Source of the DNA: Plumapathes pennacea
Lineage: Eukaryota; Cnidaria; Anthozoa; Antipatharia; Myriopathidae
DNA: 64,000 nt
Reading direction: 5' to 3'
NCBI GenBank assembly: GCA_964036295.1
Contig: OZ038462.1
Coordinates: 19,734,863-19,798,862, forward strand
In this document: positions 22,401 to 33,594 of the stretch, piece after piece
Layout of the letters: every line of letters begins with the position of its first letter
How positions within the stretch are numbered: position 1 is the first letter of the stretch
Position numbers and translations under genes: made by a program
Notes under the pieces: model-generated
The model's database searches: none
What the model saw: the letters and a program-made list of their open reading frames with translations, nothing else
Told to the model about the DNA's origin: nothing

Positions 22401-25400
22401 ATATCTTATTAGACACTTAGGCGTGTAGTACGGCTGTATATTTTTACGAGTCGTGCAGTATTTTGGCGAGCCGCTTCGGCGAGCCAAAATACAAACGACG
22501 AGTAAAAATATACAGCCGTACTACACGCCTAAGTGTCTAATAAGTTATTTATTATACAACTCCCTTAGTAAAAGATGTAAATTATTTTTAAATCGCGGTA
22601 CGTTGTGTGACCAAAGTGACATGTTTTCCGCGCGCGATATGTCAATCAAGTTTAGTGCCGTGTGCAGTGTAAGCAAGCGCGGATTTTGTACTTGCAGTAC
22701 TTCTAGTCGTTGTTTTCTGAGCCGAGTAACACTGAAGCTGAAAGAGGTACTTTAAACAAAGTTTGCGGGGAGATCTGAGATACTACATCACATAATGTGG
22801 TCATAAACAGAACAAATTGGAGGAACGAGATGTGTGAACATTTTCATTTTCGTCGAGTGCCATGAATCAACAAACAGCCAGTTCTCGCCTTCCCCTCGCT
22901 TATGAAGTATGAAAAGGACTTTATCTTCTGACCAGTGGTGGTACAGTTCGCATTGCCGTTTCTCGATAGAGGTAATCATTGCCTGTTGTTGCAAGTCGAT
23001 GCCATAGATCTTGGACTGGAATTACACGCCGAGGCAAATCCAACGGCTGTCGTGTTGAATGCCGACAAGAACTCGTTTCGAGATTGACAGGGATTCTTAA
23101 ACTGCTCTCAGAAATATGAAACACTATGGCCTGATAACCGAACTGTGGTGTGTGGTCTGACATTTTGTGGAACGGAAGATTAGTTATGTTGCGGCAAATT
23201 CAGTTGATTTTTCTGACGAAGAAGCTGGTCTCCGTGCTCGATTTTGCGTATCGGATAGTAAGCCAGGTCAGTTTAAATTCTGTGCTTCTTTCTTTGCTTA
23301 ATAATCTCTAGAAGTGATGTAAATACCAGCTGTGCACAGGGCGACTTTTATACGAAAAGCGAAAGAAAAGAATTAACGGCAGCGAATGAAGAAAAAAAAT
23401 TTTTTTTTTCCTTAGCAACGTTGAATACGGCTGTATCTTTCTTACGTGTCTATGGAGTTATTCGCACGTTACTATGCGGTATTTTCACGTTACTAAGGGA
23501 GTTGTATAATAATAAGGAATATTAAATGACCACATTTATAACCGAAACGGAAATGAAGTTCGAAGAAAACCATAAAAGTGCGGCTGTCAAATTTGATGAG
23601 CATTTGACGTTTGCAGCCAACAAGGTGAATCGTCGAGTCTGCAGCTAAAAAGGTTTTGTAGTTTGAATTCTTCTTATTGACTGTTACCGCCATTTTGTTT
23701 TGAATTCATGAATTTGCCGAGATGCGTATTGAGCTGAGTAGCAGGTAAGGATTGCCGTTTCATTGTTTGTTTTCTTCGACAGTACAGAGTAAGACTGGTC
23801 AATCTTCGTAGAAATATGATGCATCCGCAAATTATAGTTCTTGTCCTCCATCCCACTCTAGTTGCGCTTTTCTTGCCTTTCAATTCTCGGGAGTATTCTG
23901 TAGTTGCGTGTAAAAGTTTTCACCGTTCACTTTGGGGTTCAGCTACTGTCGACGAAAATTTTAGACTGTGCACGTTGTCTGAACTAAACTAGACTGTCGT
24001 GTGACAAATATTTTTTTAGCGGCGGACTGGTGACGTCGCTACACAAACCGTGGTTTCTAAAAAAAAGATTTTAAAATAATCTCAAAGCGGATAAAAAACC
24101 ACTTTCCAAAAACCCACTACAGAGCGAGGGGATATCTGCGATTATTGTATTTCTAGTTTATTTCTTTATCAATATTGGGAGAGACCCATATTTACTGCAC
24201 TACTTGTGCGACTCGTGCGCGCGAGTTTAATTAGTCATGAGTGTTTACCAGGGCATGTAGCGTTTAAGATGTAATCCAAAGCACCAACATCATCTATCAT
24301 CAACACGTGATCTTCTTTTCCTAAAGCGATCTGCAATAGCTCCTCTTTATCGATACCCTTTGTTCCAATCACTCCAACGGCAAAGATGTCCACTTCCTTC
24401 TCCTATGTGGAAATAGATTCATTGATAAACAAGACTGTTAAATAAAGCAGTTTTTGAATGACTTTTGTAAAAGCGAAATAGAATAATAACAGCAGTAACT
24501 ATTACGGAGGTTGTAAAATAACACTTTCAACTGCAACCAGAAGCCAAAGTACAGATAGTAATTAGCGGTTATGAGTTTGAAGGAATAAGGAAGTTGTGAC
24601 CCAAACATTACAGCCATAATTCCCATCTTTGGCGAACAAAAACCAAACAGACATTCATTGATCTACGTATAATAATTCGCGTTTGTAGAATGTAAAAAAA
24701 GATTATAAAATAATCTACAAGCGGAAAATAAACAAGAACCCCGCTTTCTGAAAACCCACTACAGAGCGAGAGGATAATCTGCGATTATCGTATTTCTAGT
24801 AGATGTGTAATTCCAACTTCTTACTTCTAGAAAATTAGAGTATCAGTAAAATTCTGCTTTTGTTTCTACCTGGCCTGTAAAAACTGTTTGGGTCAAGTGG
24901 TCATTTTAAAACGAAGTAAACGCAAAGCCGAAGTCACAATTAATGTAGTAATTTATCCTAAAATTGCTTTAATTTTTTACCTTTAGGCGTTGAAGAGGAA
25001 ATTCGATGTCACCTTCACCTCTCTTTCCATCAGTAATCACAATCATAATGTTTTGCTTGTCGGCCCTGTCCCCATTCTCCTGTGTAAACATTTCATTCGC
25101 CATTCCCATGGCCAAGTCTGTACGTGTTCCCCTGCTCAGTTCCGCAGACTCTAGGGCTTCTTGAAAAGCCTCTGGACTCTGGTTATTTAGATCATTGAAA
25201 AAGATCAACCCTGTGGGTGTTTTGGCAAAAACAATGAGGCCTACGTGGGTGCCCTCAGGCGACACATTGAACGCGTAGGTCAGGTTAACATCAAACTCTT
25301 TGATCATTTGTAGTTCTTCCTCTGGCATGCTGTTGGACATATCTTGTACGATGAGAAGGTCGAACGCCTCTTCACAAGGTACGGTATCTGGAAAAAGATT

Positions 25401-26449
25401 TTGAGAATGTCGTCTTGCCCTTCAAGCAGGGTGCAGCACAAAAGCTCGATTAAACAAATTATATTTCTGTCATACTTTAGACCTGCATATATGTGATCAG
25501 AAACTATAACTTAAGGTTTTAATCTAGCTCAAAACATATCAAGGAAGTTGTTTTTTGAGTGAATAAAAGGAATACACAGGTTGGTTCTCATTTTCCAAAC
25601 GAATGGTTGTTCCTACGAGCTGGCCTTTTTTGACACAAACTTGCCTCAAGCATTAGGCCCTTCAAAAATGATGCCCGAGTTATACAGAGTATTAGTGAGT
25701 TGTTAATGTGTTTTAGGTTATCCATATGTTTTTTATCAAAAGTACCTTCAGTCAAAGGTCAGTTTAGGGAGAGATGATCTTATTTATACAGGATACTGAG
25801 TCTTTTCAACAAAATATATGTTAAAGCTAATGTTATCAATAGGAGCCATAAAATAATACATATTAGTAAAAGTCAACTAGTGGTCTAATGCTAATCCTGC
25901 AATCTGATTGGCTAAGCTATTCAATGTCTGTCAGCCGATAGACGTCGAGTATCGATTTTCGCTTGGCCGCCGCTTCACGTTTCTGCGAAGTTTCTGAAAA
26001 TGATTCACAAAAATCACTGACGAATGCAATTCTGGAGAAACCTAATTGTGCTACAAAAAAAACGAAGATTCTCAACGGTAAGAAGATGAGAAACGAAGTG
26101 GAAAATTGAGAAAAGAAAAAATGAGAAACAAAGTAGAAATTCGGGCTCCGCCCTCATCGACTATCACCTCAAGCTGATAATCTAATAATTGTTAAATATG
26201 CATAAAATAATTGACCAAGGAAAAATATATACTAGCTACTTTATCTTTTGAGTTAATAGTGGAAAAATGGTCATCTTAAGATATAATTTAAAACTATCCA
26301 ATAAAGCTTTTGCCGAGGCATGTCTGAACTACTACAAATTTACTGATGCTATGTATTTCTAAAATATAATACTGCGTATAGGGAGATTCTATACCTGCAT
26401 TCACAACTGTTATCAGCCCGAAGATCGCCAGAGTCGCAAATGCTCTCAT
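19263..26449 (-). CDS. Coadhesin-like protein, gene 2: signal peptide-vWA-TSP1-vWA (complete)
   Basis: Six exons: 26449-26395, 25387-24981, 24402-24249, 21801-21628, 20757-20348 and 19430-19263. They join to 1368 nt, exactly 456 codons (455 aa), with every phase matching. Predicted order: signal peptide 1-18, vWA-1 about 19-205, TSP1 206-263, vWA-2 264-455. Both vWA domains keep the MIDAS elements (DMSNS, the T of RGTRTDLA, ITDG) and flanking Cys, so metal-dependent ligand binding is plausible. The TSP1 has WGSWSEC, CTKTCGGG and six Cys, and its last Cys codon is completed across the splice to vWA-2. There is no membrane segment, so it is secreted. Family knowledge places such proteins in coral extracellular and skeletal matrix. 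Diverged first-exon copies at 26.9-30.1 kb suggest several possible transcription starts. Confidence 0.9.
19750..20198. mobile_element. MITE with CTGTGCAAATGAGCGCAAC ends (gene 2 intron 5)
   Basis: The left end ctgtgcaaatgagcgcaaca and right end tgttgcgttcgtttgtacag are inverted. The inside is rich in caacatgttgg and its inverse. There is no ORF of note and no clear target duplication. Related short-period sequence occurs at 46060-46210. Confidence 0.75.
20348..20757 (-). CDS. Gene 2 exon 5: vWA-2 N-terminal part
   Basis: 410 nt between acceptor ctccag and donor GTAAGA. Encodes PVPCEAAIDIGIVQDMSNS, the SRGTRTDLALEAA MIDAS loop and NVMIVITDGKNGG. 136 codons after the split Cys codon. Confidence 0.92.
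20844..21329. mobile_element. Palindromic MITE split by a SINE
   Basis: The outer arms (gcgtctatcgagttatgga ... ccatgacttgatagacgcg) match the uninterrupted copy at 60793-60985. The interior is broken by the SINE at about 20983-21268. Confidence 0.85.
20983..21268 (+). mobile_element. tRNA(Ser)-derived SINE
   Basis: The head reads gtgccgagtggttagggcgc (A box), cttgaaatcc (UGA anticodon arm) and gagtttaagtcccgctctg (B box), as in tRNA-Ser. A second B-box-like gagttcaaatcctcgg, a unique body and an AT-rich tail (gtgatttatttattttatta) follow. The long-variable-arm fold is degraded and there is a 3' body, so it is a SINE and not a functional tRNA gene. Confidence 0.85.
21628..21801 (-). CDS. Gene 2 exon 4: TSP1 domain
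   Basis: 174 nt, phase 1-1, acceptor ttccag, donor GTGAGT. Contains DGGYTEWGSWSECTKTCGGG, then RGRNC, GGKNC and GCNNETC: the six Cys and tryptophan pattern of group-1 TSP1 repeats. Confidence 0.93.
22405..23511. mobile_element. TIR element with hairpin end (gene 2 intron 3)
   Basis: 22405-22544 is a near-perfect hairpin (gcgtgtagtacggctgtata and its inverse). Next to it, TATTATACAACTCCCTTAG (22550) is inverted at 23511. The motif acggctgtat also recurs near 23430. It is probably one non-autonomous element of about 1.1 kb; boundaries of the hairpin part are uncertain. Confidence 0.7.
23860..24156 (+). mobile_element. Helitron 3' end, copy 3 (gene 2 intron 3)
   Basis: It ends attattgtatttCTAG before T24157. 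What follows (ttatttctttatcaatatt) is paralogous to 19189 onward in the gene 2 3' UTR, where the junction reads ttcA/TTTATTT. That locates an A/T empty site. The upstream 290 nt match 5480-5770. The 5' end was not found. Confidence 0.75.
24249..24402 (-). CDS. Gene 2 exon 3: vWA-1 C-terminal part
   Basis: 154 nt, acceptor cacatag, donor GTAAAC, phase 0-1. Starts EKEVDIFAVGVIGTKGIDKE and closes with NATCP. It pairs with exon 6 as a duplicated module. Confidence 0.9.
24690..24799 (+). mobile_element. Short Helitron 3' fragment, copy 4 (gene 2 intron 2)
   Basis: The last ~110 nt of the family: aaaataatctacaagcgg, actacagagcgagaggata, tcgtatttCTAG before T24800. The paralogous intron 5 (about 19690-19725) lacks it. 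It is truncated at the 5' end. Confidence 0.7.
24981..25387 (-). CDS. Gene 2 exon 2: vWA-1 N-terminal part
   Basis: 407 nt, acceptor ttccag, donor GTAAAA, phase 1-0. Begins DTVPCEEAFDLLIVQDMSNS and contains SRGTRTDLAM and MIVITDGK. Confidence 0.93.
25860..26207. repeat. Insertion in gene 2 intron 1
   Basis: Absent from the paralogous gene 1 intron, which carries a different insertion at the same relative place. Matches 15763-15990 on its left; the right end has a hairpin-derived piece like 6420-6470. Confidence 0.65.
26395..26449 (-). CDS. Gene 2 exon 1 (coding): signal peptide
   Basis: MRAFATLAIFGLITVVNA plus G, 55 nt, donor GTATAG. Preceded by gacag/aaacaag, so the ATG lies just inside a second transcribed exon. 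Confidence 0.88.
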
Positions 26450-26879
26450 CTTGTTTCTGTCAGAAAAATATGAATATTTGTTTGTCCGTATAATTGTACT
26501 CAAGCATTTATTATTTTAAGGCCCTTTCCCAAAACCTTAAAAATAATGCAGATTCTCCTAGACTTTTGAGACGAAAGAAAATAATGTGATGTGCTAAGAA
26601 CTGATAGTTTGATAATGTAACTATGATATATACCAATAGAAGAGGTACCAATATAAGGTAAGATGTATTGGCATTAAAATGGATCTGGTAAGTGCAATGC
26701 AAAGCAGGAAAAACAATAATTATGGAGAGGAAAATAGAAAAGCCGGTTTCGTGATGAGCTGTTTTCACGATGTATCGGGGTGACAAACGTGGCCCATGAC
26801 ATAGATTGAAGTATACAATGTAAGGCGACAGTTTAAAGCCTCAGAAGTACTGGTAAATTATTTGAATTAAAAAATATCT

Positions 26880-27060
26880 TAAAATTACGAGTTTTAAACA
26901 AATCGAAAGATTTACTTACCGTCAAATGAGCTGTCCGTTTGTTCTCGAAAAATAAGATGAGAATATTTCAAGGATCGTAGATAATTATGTTGCAGTACCG
27001 TTCCCTGCTGGAAACACGTTCTTTTTAACACTGACATACTTTGACGTCGCTTGGAATAAG
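26880..27060 (-). promoter_or_regulatory. First-exon/promoter-like segment, copy a (gene 2)
   Basis: A minus-strand donor GACG/GTAAGTAAA at 26920/26919 is preceded by a short exon (gagaacaaacggacagctc). Upstream lies ggaaacacgttctttttaac. It is the nearest copy to the signal exon, so the likeliest gene 2 5' UTR exon. Confidence 0.5.
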
Positions 27061-27520
27061 AGCACTTTCAGGCTTGAATGAGTTTACATTGCTGCTGTAA
27101 ATGTTTTTTTTTTTTTTTAAATTGAGGCATTTCTTATGAAAATATTATATAGAAATTGATAGCGGTCAGCAGAGACATTTATCATAACTTTCAATACGGT
27201 TCAGTAGTGGGTACTTTCTTTTGTATCAAGTCTAGTTCAGTTTTAACTTTCGGCGTAAAAATCTTCGCTCGCAATGAGTGCTCCTGTAAGTGTAAATCAG
27301 CGTATATTGAAGATAAACCAAATAAAGTTACTTATTATAATGCTAGGTCAACTGAACGATAAGACGCATGTTTACAAATTTTTGTCATTAGCTGATCAAT
27401 TGTCTCTTGTTATACAAAAAAGACAAAAAGACAAAATCGATACCCTATTTCAGACCAAAAAGGCAAAATCGATACCCTTTGGGGCGGCACATACCTATAT
27501 GGCTTATATATGGGAGTACC

Positions 27521-27547
27521 CCCCCCCCCCCCCCCCGGGGGGTTTTC
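27521..27547. repeat. Poly-C/poly-G tract
   Basis: C-run followed directly by G-run inside a short hairpin-like segment (tatatgggagtacc...). The homopolymer length is doubtful. Confidence 0.85.
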
Positions 27548-27829
27548 TGGGACCTCGTACTTTATATAATATAGATTACATGAATGTGAAAAAGTAATAC
27601 ATTTTCCTTTCATTTTGCAAACCATTTAAATCCGATGTTTTCTCAAATGATTTGGTATACTAACGGTTTTTCTATTGGAGCTGAGCTTCTTCGAAAGAAG
27701 TCGTTAACAAAGATAAATGTCATGCCACGTACATCACATTTTTTGACATGTACCTTCCCTCCCGAGTCCCTGGATGGGTTGCTACCGGAATATTTTACAA
27801 GATGACTTAAACTTGGCGCCTCTGAGCTA

Positions 27830-28110
27830 ACGCGTTTCAGGCCAAGAAAACGTATCATGAAATAGATTGAAGTATGGAATGTGAAGCGAAATACTTTAAA
27901 GCATCAGAAGTACATATAATTATAACAAAACGAAAAGTTTACTTACCGTCTATCGAAGCTGTAGTTGTGTTCTCAAACACAATAGAATGATTATGTTTTA
28001 AAATAGTCGTGAATATGTTTTGCCATACTTATTATTTTGGCCAATCAACTTACCCGCCGGAAACACGTTGTTTTAACAATGACATACTGTGACATAAATT
28101 ATTTAGTTTA
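27830..28110 (-). promoter_or_regulatory. First-exon/promoter-like segment, copy b
   Basis: Donor GACG/GTAAGTAAAC at 27947/27946, exon piece gagaacacaactacagcttc, then ggaaacacgttgttttaac upstream. Aligned with copies a and e. Confidence 0.45.
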
Positions 28111-28166
28111 ATCCATCATGTTGAGTGAAAAAGGCATGATTACACGAGATGGGCTAGTCCGGTTAA

Positions 28167-28454
28167 CCCTTTCACTCAAGAGTGACCCACTTTAATTTAT
28201 TCTTCAGTTTATCACCAGAAATTTATTATTTATTTTGATTTCATTTTAATTTACAAGCTTTGCCAACAGGCATGGTACCTTCACAGAGCAAGCTCCACTA
28301 CGAGATCAAAATCAATCATATCGAAAGGAGAACTTGCTATTTGATAACTCGTCAGCTAAAATCTAATTGAAATATCAATTCTCGCCACTCCACTTATACA
28401 GTTTATTCCTAAAAGATTGGGAGAATCTGCATTTTGAGCTTGGGAGTAAAAGGG
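28167..28454. mobile_element. piggyBac-like MITE
   Basis: TTAA on both sides (28163-28166, 28455-28458) and termini CCCTTTCACTC...GAGTAAAAGGG. TTAA targets plus CCCT ends are the piggyBac signature. 288 bp, no ORF. Related ends at 43746-43767 and 58370-58550. Confidence 0.82.
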
Positions 28455-28559
28455 TTAAGTGCGCTGACACGGTGTCTCTGATGTGCTCATCTCGCGATTA
28501 CATGGAACAAGTCAGCCCGGGGTGGAATATTTCGATAGGAATCATATTAGCAATTCAGG

Positions 28560-29490
28560 CCTGAACAGGTTTGGGTCGCTGTTCTACTCTTTTATATCAA
28601 GGCCAGTGTGAAACCTTTCTTATGAAAATGTAACGTCAAAATTGCGAAAATGATAGCAGTCTTATAGCAGAATAGATAGTTCATTACCGCTTGTATCCAC
28701 GTGTCTTAAATCTCCCTTCACACATGGATTTAATTTAAGGAAATTTTGAAATTTTGAAATTTAAATTTTTCTAAATTTTTAAACGAAATTTTAAAGGAAG
28801 GTGTCGGTATTTTGTGTGTGTGTGAAAACCCTGCGCTGGGTTTCTGTTTAAAGAGAACAAGCTAGGCAAGCCACATGAAGAAGAACCATGAGTTTATGAC
28901 ATTATCGAGTTGAATATCATTTAATCATCCCAATTTATCATATAATTACCACAGTTATTAATGTCACGACAAAAAACGCGAAGCATTCATATAAAGACTT
29001 CGTGAGTTACTGTGTATATAACAGATGTTTGGATCTCAGAATTTTTCCCAAAAGTGTCATGATGTTAAAGAATTAACAAGACGTTAGATGCAAACAACTG
29101 ATGTTTGCGAGTGTCATCGTTTCTGTAAAACAGAAGGAAGGATCAAACTGTTTCTCGATCTATTTTCTGGCATCCATCCAGCGAAGATACAACTCACGTC
29201 ATACATATTAACTTTCAGTACGGTTTTTTTTTTTAGGGCTTTTCTTTTGTAATAAGGCCTTAGTTCGACAGATTCAACTTTCGGCATGGACGTTTTTCTT
29301 TCGCAGTGAGCGCTATTGTTCCAACAAATTTTGTGTCAATCATCCTTTTGCCTTAAAGTTTCCTCGCCCCTTTCACAGAGGCCTAATTCTGTTCTCTCGA
29401 AAGATTTGCTACTAACAGTTTAAGTTTTTCTTTAGAGCTGAGCTTCTTTAGTTTTCGGCATGTTAATATCGTACAATTACTAGATCACTT
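28560..29490. other. Spacer upstream of gene 2, no gene seen
   Basis: Low-complexity aattttgaaattt around 28740-28790; otherwise unremarkable AT-rich sequence between first-exon copies. Confidence 0.4.
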
Positions 29491-29499
29491 AAACTTGGC

Positions 29500-29740
29500 C
29501 TCTGTTCAGGCGTCATGAAACTGGTGAACTGATAGAGGTTTGGAGTGTGAAGCGAATGCTTAAACCATCAGAAGTACTGATAGTATTTTGCTTAAGACTT
29601 TTAAAAACAAAATATAATTTTACTTTCCGTCGAACGAAGCTGTTTGTGTGTTCTCAAGAGATGAGGTGATCACGGTTCGAAGAGTTTAAAACAAAATAAA
29701 AGTTATTATACAACTTACCGTCGAACGGTACAATTAATTT
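29500..29740 (-). promoter_or_regulatory. First-exon/promoter-like segments, copies c and d
   Basis: Copy c (about 29626) has the donor changed to GACG/GAAAGT, so it is probably dead. Copy d (29719/29718) keeps GACG/GTAAGTTG but is truncated to a few nt of exon. Confidence 0.4.
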
Positions 29741-29879
29741 TTCGGCAGGCTAGTACTGTACAAGTACTAGGTCACATAAAATTGGCCTCTCACGGGACGG
29801 GACGGGTTTCGGGCCGACAAACTTGTCATGACAGAACGACGCGTCGAGCATTGGAAGCACTCAACACTTTTAACTTTAT

Positions 29880-30065
29880 GACTTTTAAAAGCAAAATAAA
29901 AGTTTACCTACCGTCGAACGAAGCTGTTCTTGTGTTCACAAAAAATGAAATGATATTGTTTCAAATAGTCATGAATATGTTTTGCCATACTTATTCCTTC
30001 AGCCAATCAACGTCCCTACACTGGAAACTGACGACATTTGACATACACTGACATATTTTGTTTCG
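29880..30065 (-). promoter_or_regulatory. First-exon/promoter-like segment, copy e
   Basis: Donor GACG/GTAGGTAAA at 29912/29911; exon piece gaacacaagaacagcttcg; upstream catacactgacatatttt. It continues without break into the first unit of the 30-37 kb array, which ties the array to this promoter-like segment. Confidence 0.45.
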
Positions 30066-31186
30066 TCTACTTCGGGCCATGTCCACGCGTTTTTGTTTGA
30101 AAACGGAATATCTTTTCAGTTTTCAAAATATTCTCCGTACATATTTTATTAGCGTATTTTATTTTCGTTTTTGCCCGTCCATAGATAAGCACGAAAGCGA
30201 ATTAAAAGCGCACTAGGAAAAGTAGTCAGGATAATTATCTTCATTCTTCTTCTCAAGTAGTTTGCTTGAACATTTAGCACAGCAATGTTATTAAACTGAA
30301 AACACGCACATACTAAACTTGAATTTAAACCAAGCAATAGCGACGCTGTTCTCTGCGTCAAGCTCAATAGGCTTGTCGTGGACTAAACCCGATTGCGAGA
30401 GGTTAGCGTTTTCGTAAAGTTCCATTTCGGATGTCCACACAAGTGTATGAAAATAAAGCTTTTGAAAATGTTCATTATCATGGGCGTTGACTGTTGTGAT
30501 CAGAAAAAAAAAAAAGAAGAGCGTTTTAAAACGAAAACGGATACCTGTAAGGGGCCTGAATAAATTTGATGGGGTGGCCCGAGTAAGTTTTGCCGAATAT
30601 TCACATCACGCGATTAAATGAGCTTATCTCGAATCTTTCGTTTGGATTAGGAATAGTATTATAAATCTGGATTTCACGAGCAACGCAAACGCAACCAGAA
30701 AGTGAAACTATGAAAACAGGCTCGACGCAAGCGCAAGTATTTTCTCCTGTGTCAGATAGAGTCGAACCTAAACATAATATGGAAGTCATTTTGATAGTAA
30801 GAGCGATTTATAGAGAGTGGCCTAAAGCAGTTTTGTACAAAGACCTACATTGAAATGCTGACTTTAAACTAGAATCTCCAAGGAAAACGAAAATTGGTTC
30901 TTGTTTGTATCGCGAGTTCGAGTTATCAAAGATGGTATCTAATTACGCTAAATTGCTGGGGCATTGTTTTATCACAACTAAGTACTACGAATGTTTTAAT
31001 AAAAATGTCACTTTTTGTTCATGTAGTCCGTGGCCCTCGATCATTGTTCTACTGACTACAGAATTGCTGGTAAACAGAAGACAGATTCGTCAAGTGCTGT
31101 GTAATTAAAATAGAGAATACCATAATGAACCACGAAAGCGAAATTGACACTTAAGTTTTGAATGGTTCGAGTCATGGAAGATCAAT

Positions 31187-33594
31187 TTTCCCCAAGAAAT
31201 TCGTGTGTTATCTAGGGTTTGAGTTATCAAGGGTAAAATAATGGTGAAAATTTCGAGCAGTGTCGTGAGGTTCGAGTAATTAAGAAGTTTGTCCAAACCA
31301 CTTAAACGCGCACCCACGCAGTTACAGTGGATCACGTGTGTAACTCGGGAACCCAAGGCAATTTTCTGAAATTCATTTTGTACAACTTAGTATTATGAAA
31401 ATACATTGTATGAACAATACGTGTATTTGTGGACGAAAGAAATCGATACGTTCTTATTACAGGATTTTGAATCTTGGAAACACGTTGCTTTTAATACTGA
31501 CCGAAATAATTTGACATTTACTGACATATTCTGTTTTATTTATCATGTTGGGCCATGTCCTCACGTATTTGTTTTTCTTGAAAACGGAATATTTTTTTCC
31601 ATTTTCAAAATTTCCGTAGCGTATTTTATTCGGTTTTGCCCATCCACAGGGAAACGCAGAAGCGAATTGAAAGTGTGAACAGAAGAAAAAAAAGAATGCG
31701 TTTTTAGACGAAAACGGATACCTGTAAGGCCTGAATAAATTTGATGGGGTGGCACGGGTAAGTTTTGCCAAATATTCACATCACGCGATTACATGGGGCT
31801 TATCTCGAATATTTCGTTTGGATTAGGAATAGTACTTTAAACCTGGAATTCACAAGCAACGCAAGCGCAACCACAACGTGAAACAGTGAAAACAGGCTCG
31901 ACGCAAAGCGCGAGTATTTTCTCCTGTGTCAGAGATAGTCGAACCTAAACATAAGATGGAAGTCACTTTGATACCAAGCGTGATTTATAGAAAGTGCCTT
32001 AATGCAAATGTGTACAGAGACCTAAATTGAAATGTCGACAGGAAAACAAAAATTAGCTACAGTTTGTATCGCGAGTTCGAGTTATCGAAGGTGGCATCGA
32101 ATTACTCTGAATTCCTGTGGCATTGTTATCACAACTAATTACGGCCCGGTCGTACTAGGAAGTTTAGCCGACAATAACTCATCATTAGAAGCAATATGAC
32201 GGCTTCTTTAATGTTTGGTAGCAACTTGCTGACATATATGTCTGGTGGTAACAAGCGCTGTTTGCGCTACAAATGATGCAAATGTCGATAGTAATGTCAT
32301 TAAAATTACGAGTGCGACTGGAGCCTAAGTACACATGTTTTCATAAAAATGTAACCTTTTGTTTATGTAGTCCGTGGCCCTCGATTATTGTTTCCCCAAG
32401 AAATTCGTGTGTTATCTAGGGTTTGAGTTATCAAGGGTAAAATAATGGTGAAAATTTCGAGCAGTGTCGTGAGGTTCGAGTAATTAAGAAGTTTGTCCAA
32501 ACCACTTAAACGCGCACCCACGCAGTTACAGTGGATCACGTGTGTAACTCGGGAACCCAAGGCAATTTTCTGAAATTCATTTTGTACAACTTAGTATTAT
32601 GAAAATACATTGTATGAACAATACGTGTATTTGTGGACGAAAGAAATCGATACGTTCTTATTACAGGATTTTGAATCTTGGAAACACGTTGCTTTTAATA
32701 CTGACCGAAATAATTTGACATTTACTGACATATTCTGTTTTATTTATCATGTTGGGCCATGTCCTCACGTATTTGTTTTTCTTGAAAACGGAATATTTTT
32801 TTCCATTTTCAAAATTTCCGTAGCGTATTTTATTCGGTTTTGCCCATCCACAGGGAAACGCAGAAGCGAATTGAAAGTGTGAACAGAAGAAAAAAAAGAA
32901 TGCGTTTTTAGACGAAAACGGATACCTGTAAGGCCTGAATAAATTTGATGGGGTGGCACGGGTAAGTTTTGCCAAATATTCACATCACGCGATTACATGG
33001 GGCTTATCTCGAATATTTCGTTTGGATTAGGAATAGTACTTTAAACCTGGAATTCACAAGCAACGCAAGCGCAACCACAACGTGAAACAGTGAAAACAGG
33101 CTCGACGCAAAGCGCGAGTATTTTCTCCTGTGTCAGAGATAGTCGAACCTAAACATAAGATGGAAGTCACTTTGATACCAAGCGTGATTTATAGAAAGTG
33201 CCTTAATGCAAATGTGTACAGAGACCTAAATTGAAATGTCGACAGGAAAACAAAAATTAGCTACAGTTTGTATCGCGAGTTCGAGTTATCGAAGGTGGCA
33301 TCGAATTACTCTGAATTCCTGTGGCATTGTTATCACAACTAATTACGGCCCGGTCGTACTAGGAAGTTTAGCCGACAATAACTCATCATTAGAAGCAATA
33401 TGACGGCTTCTTTAATGTTTGGTAGCAACTTGCTGACATATATGTCTGGTGGTAACAAGCGCTGTTTGCGCTACAAATGATGCAAATGTCGATAGTAATG
33501 TCATTAAAATTACGAGTGCGACTGGAGCCTAAGTACACATGTTTTCATAAAAATGTAACCTTTTGTTTATGTAGTCCGTGGCCCTCGATTATTG
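31187..33594. repeat. 1204-bp direct tandem duplication, apparently exact
   Basis: 31187-32390 and 32391-33594 show no difference in any part I compared. The junction shares only TTT. It is either a very recent unequal exchange or an assembly duplication. Confidence 0.9.
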
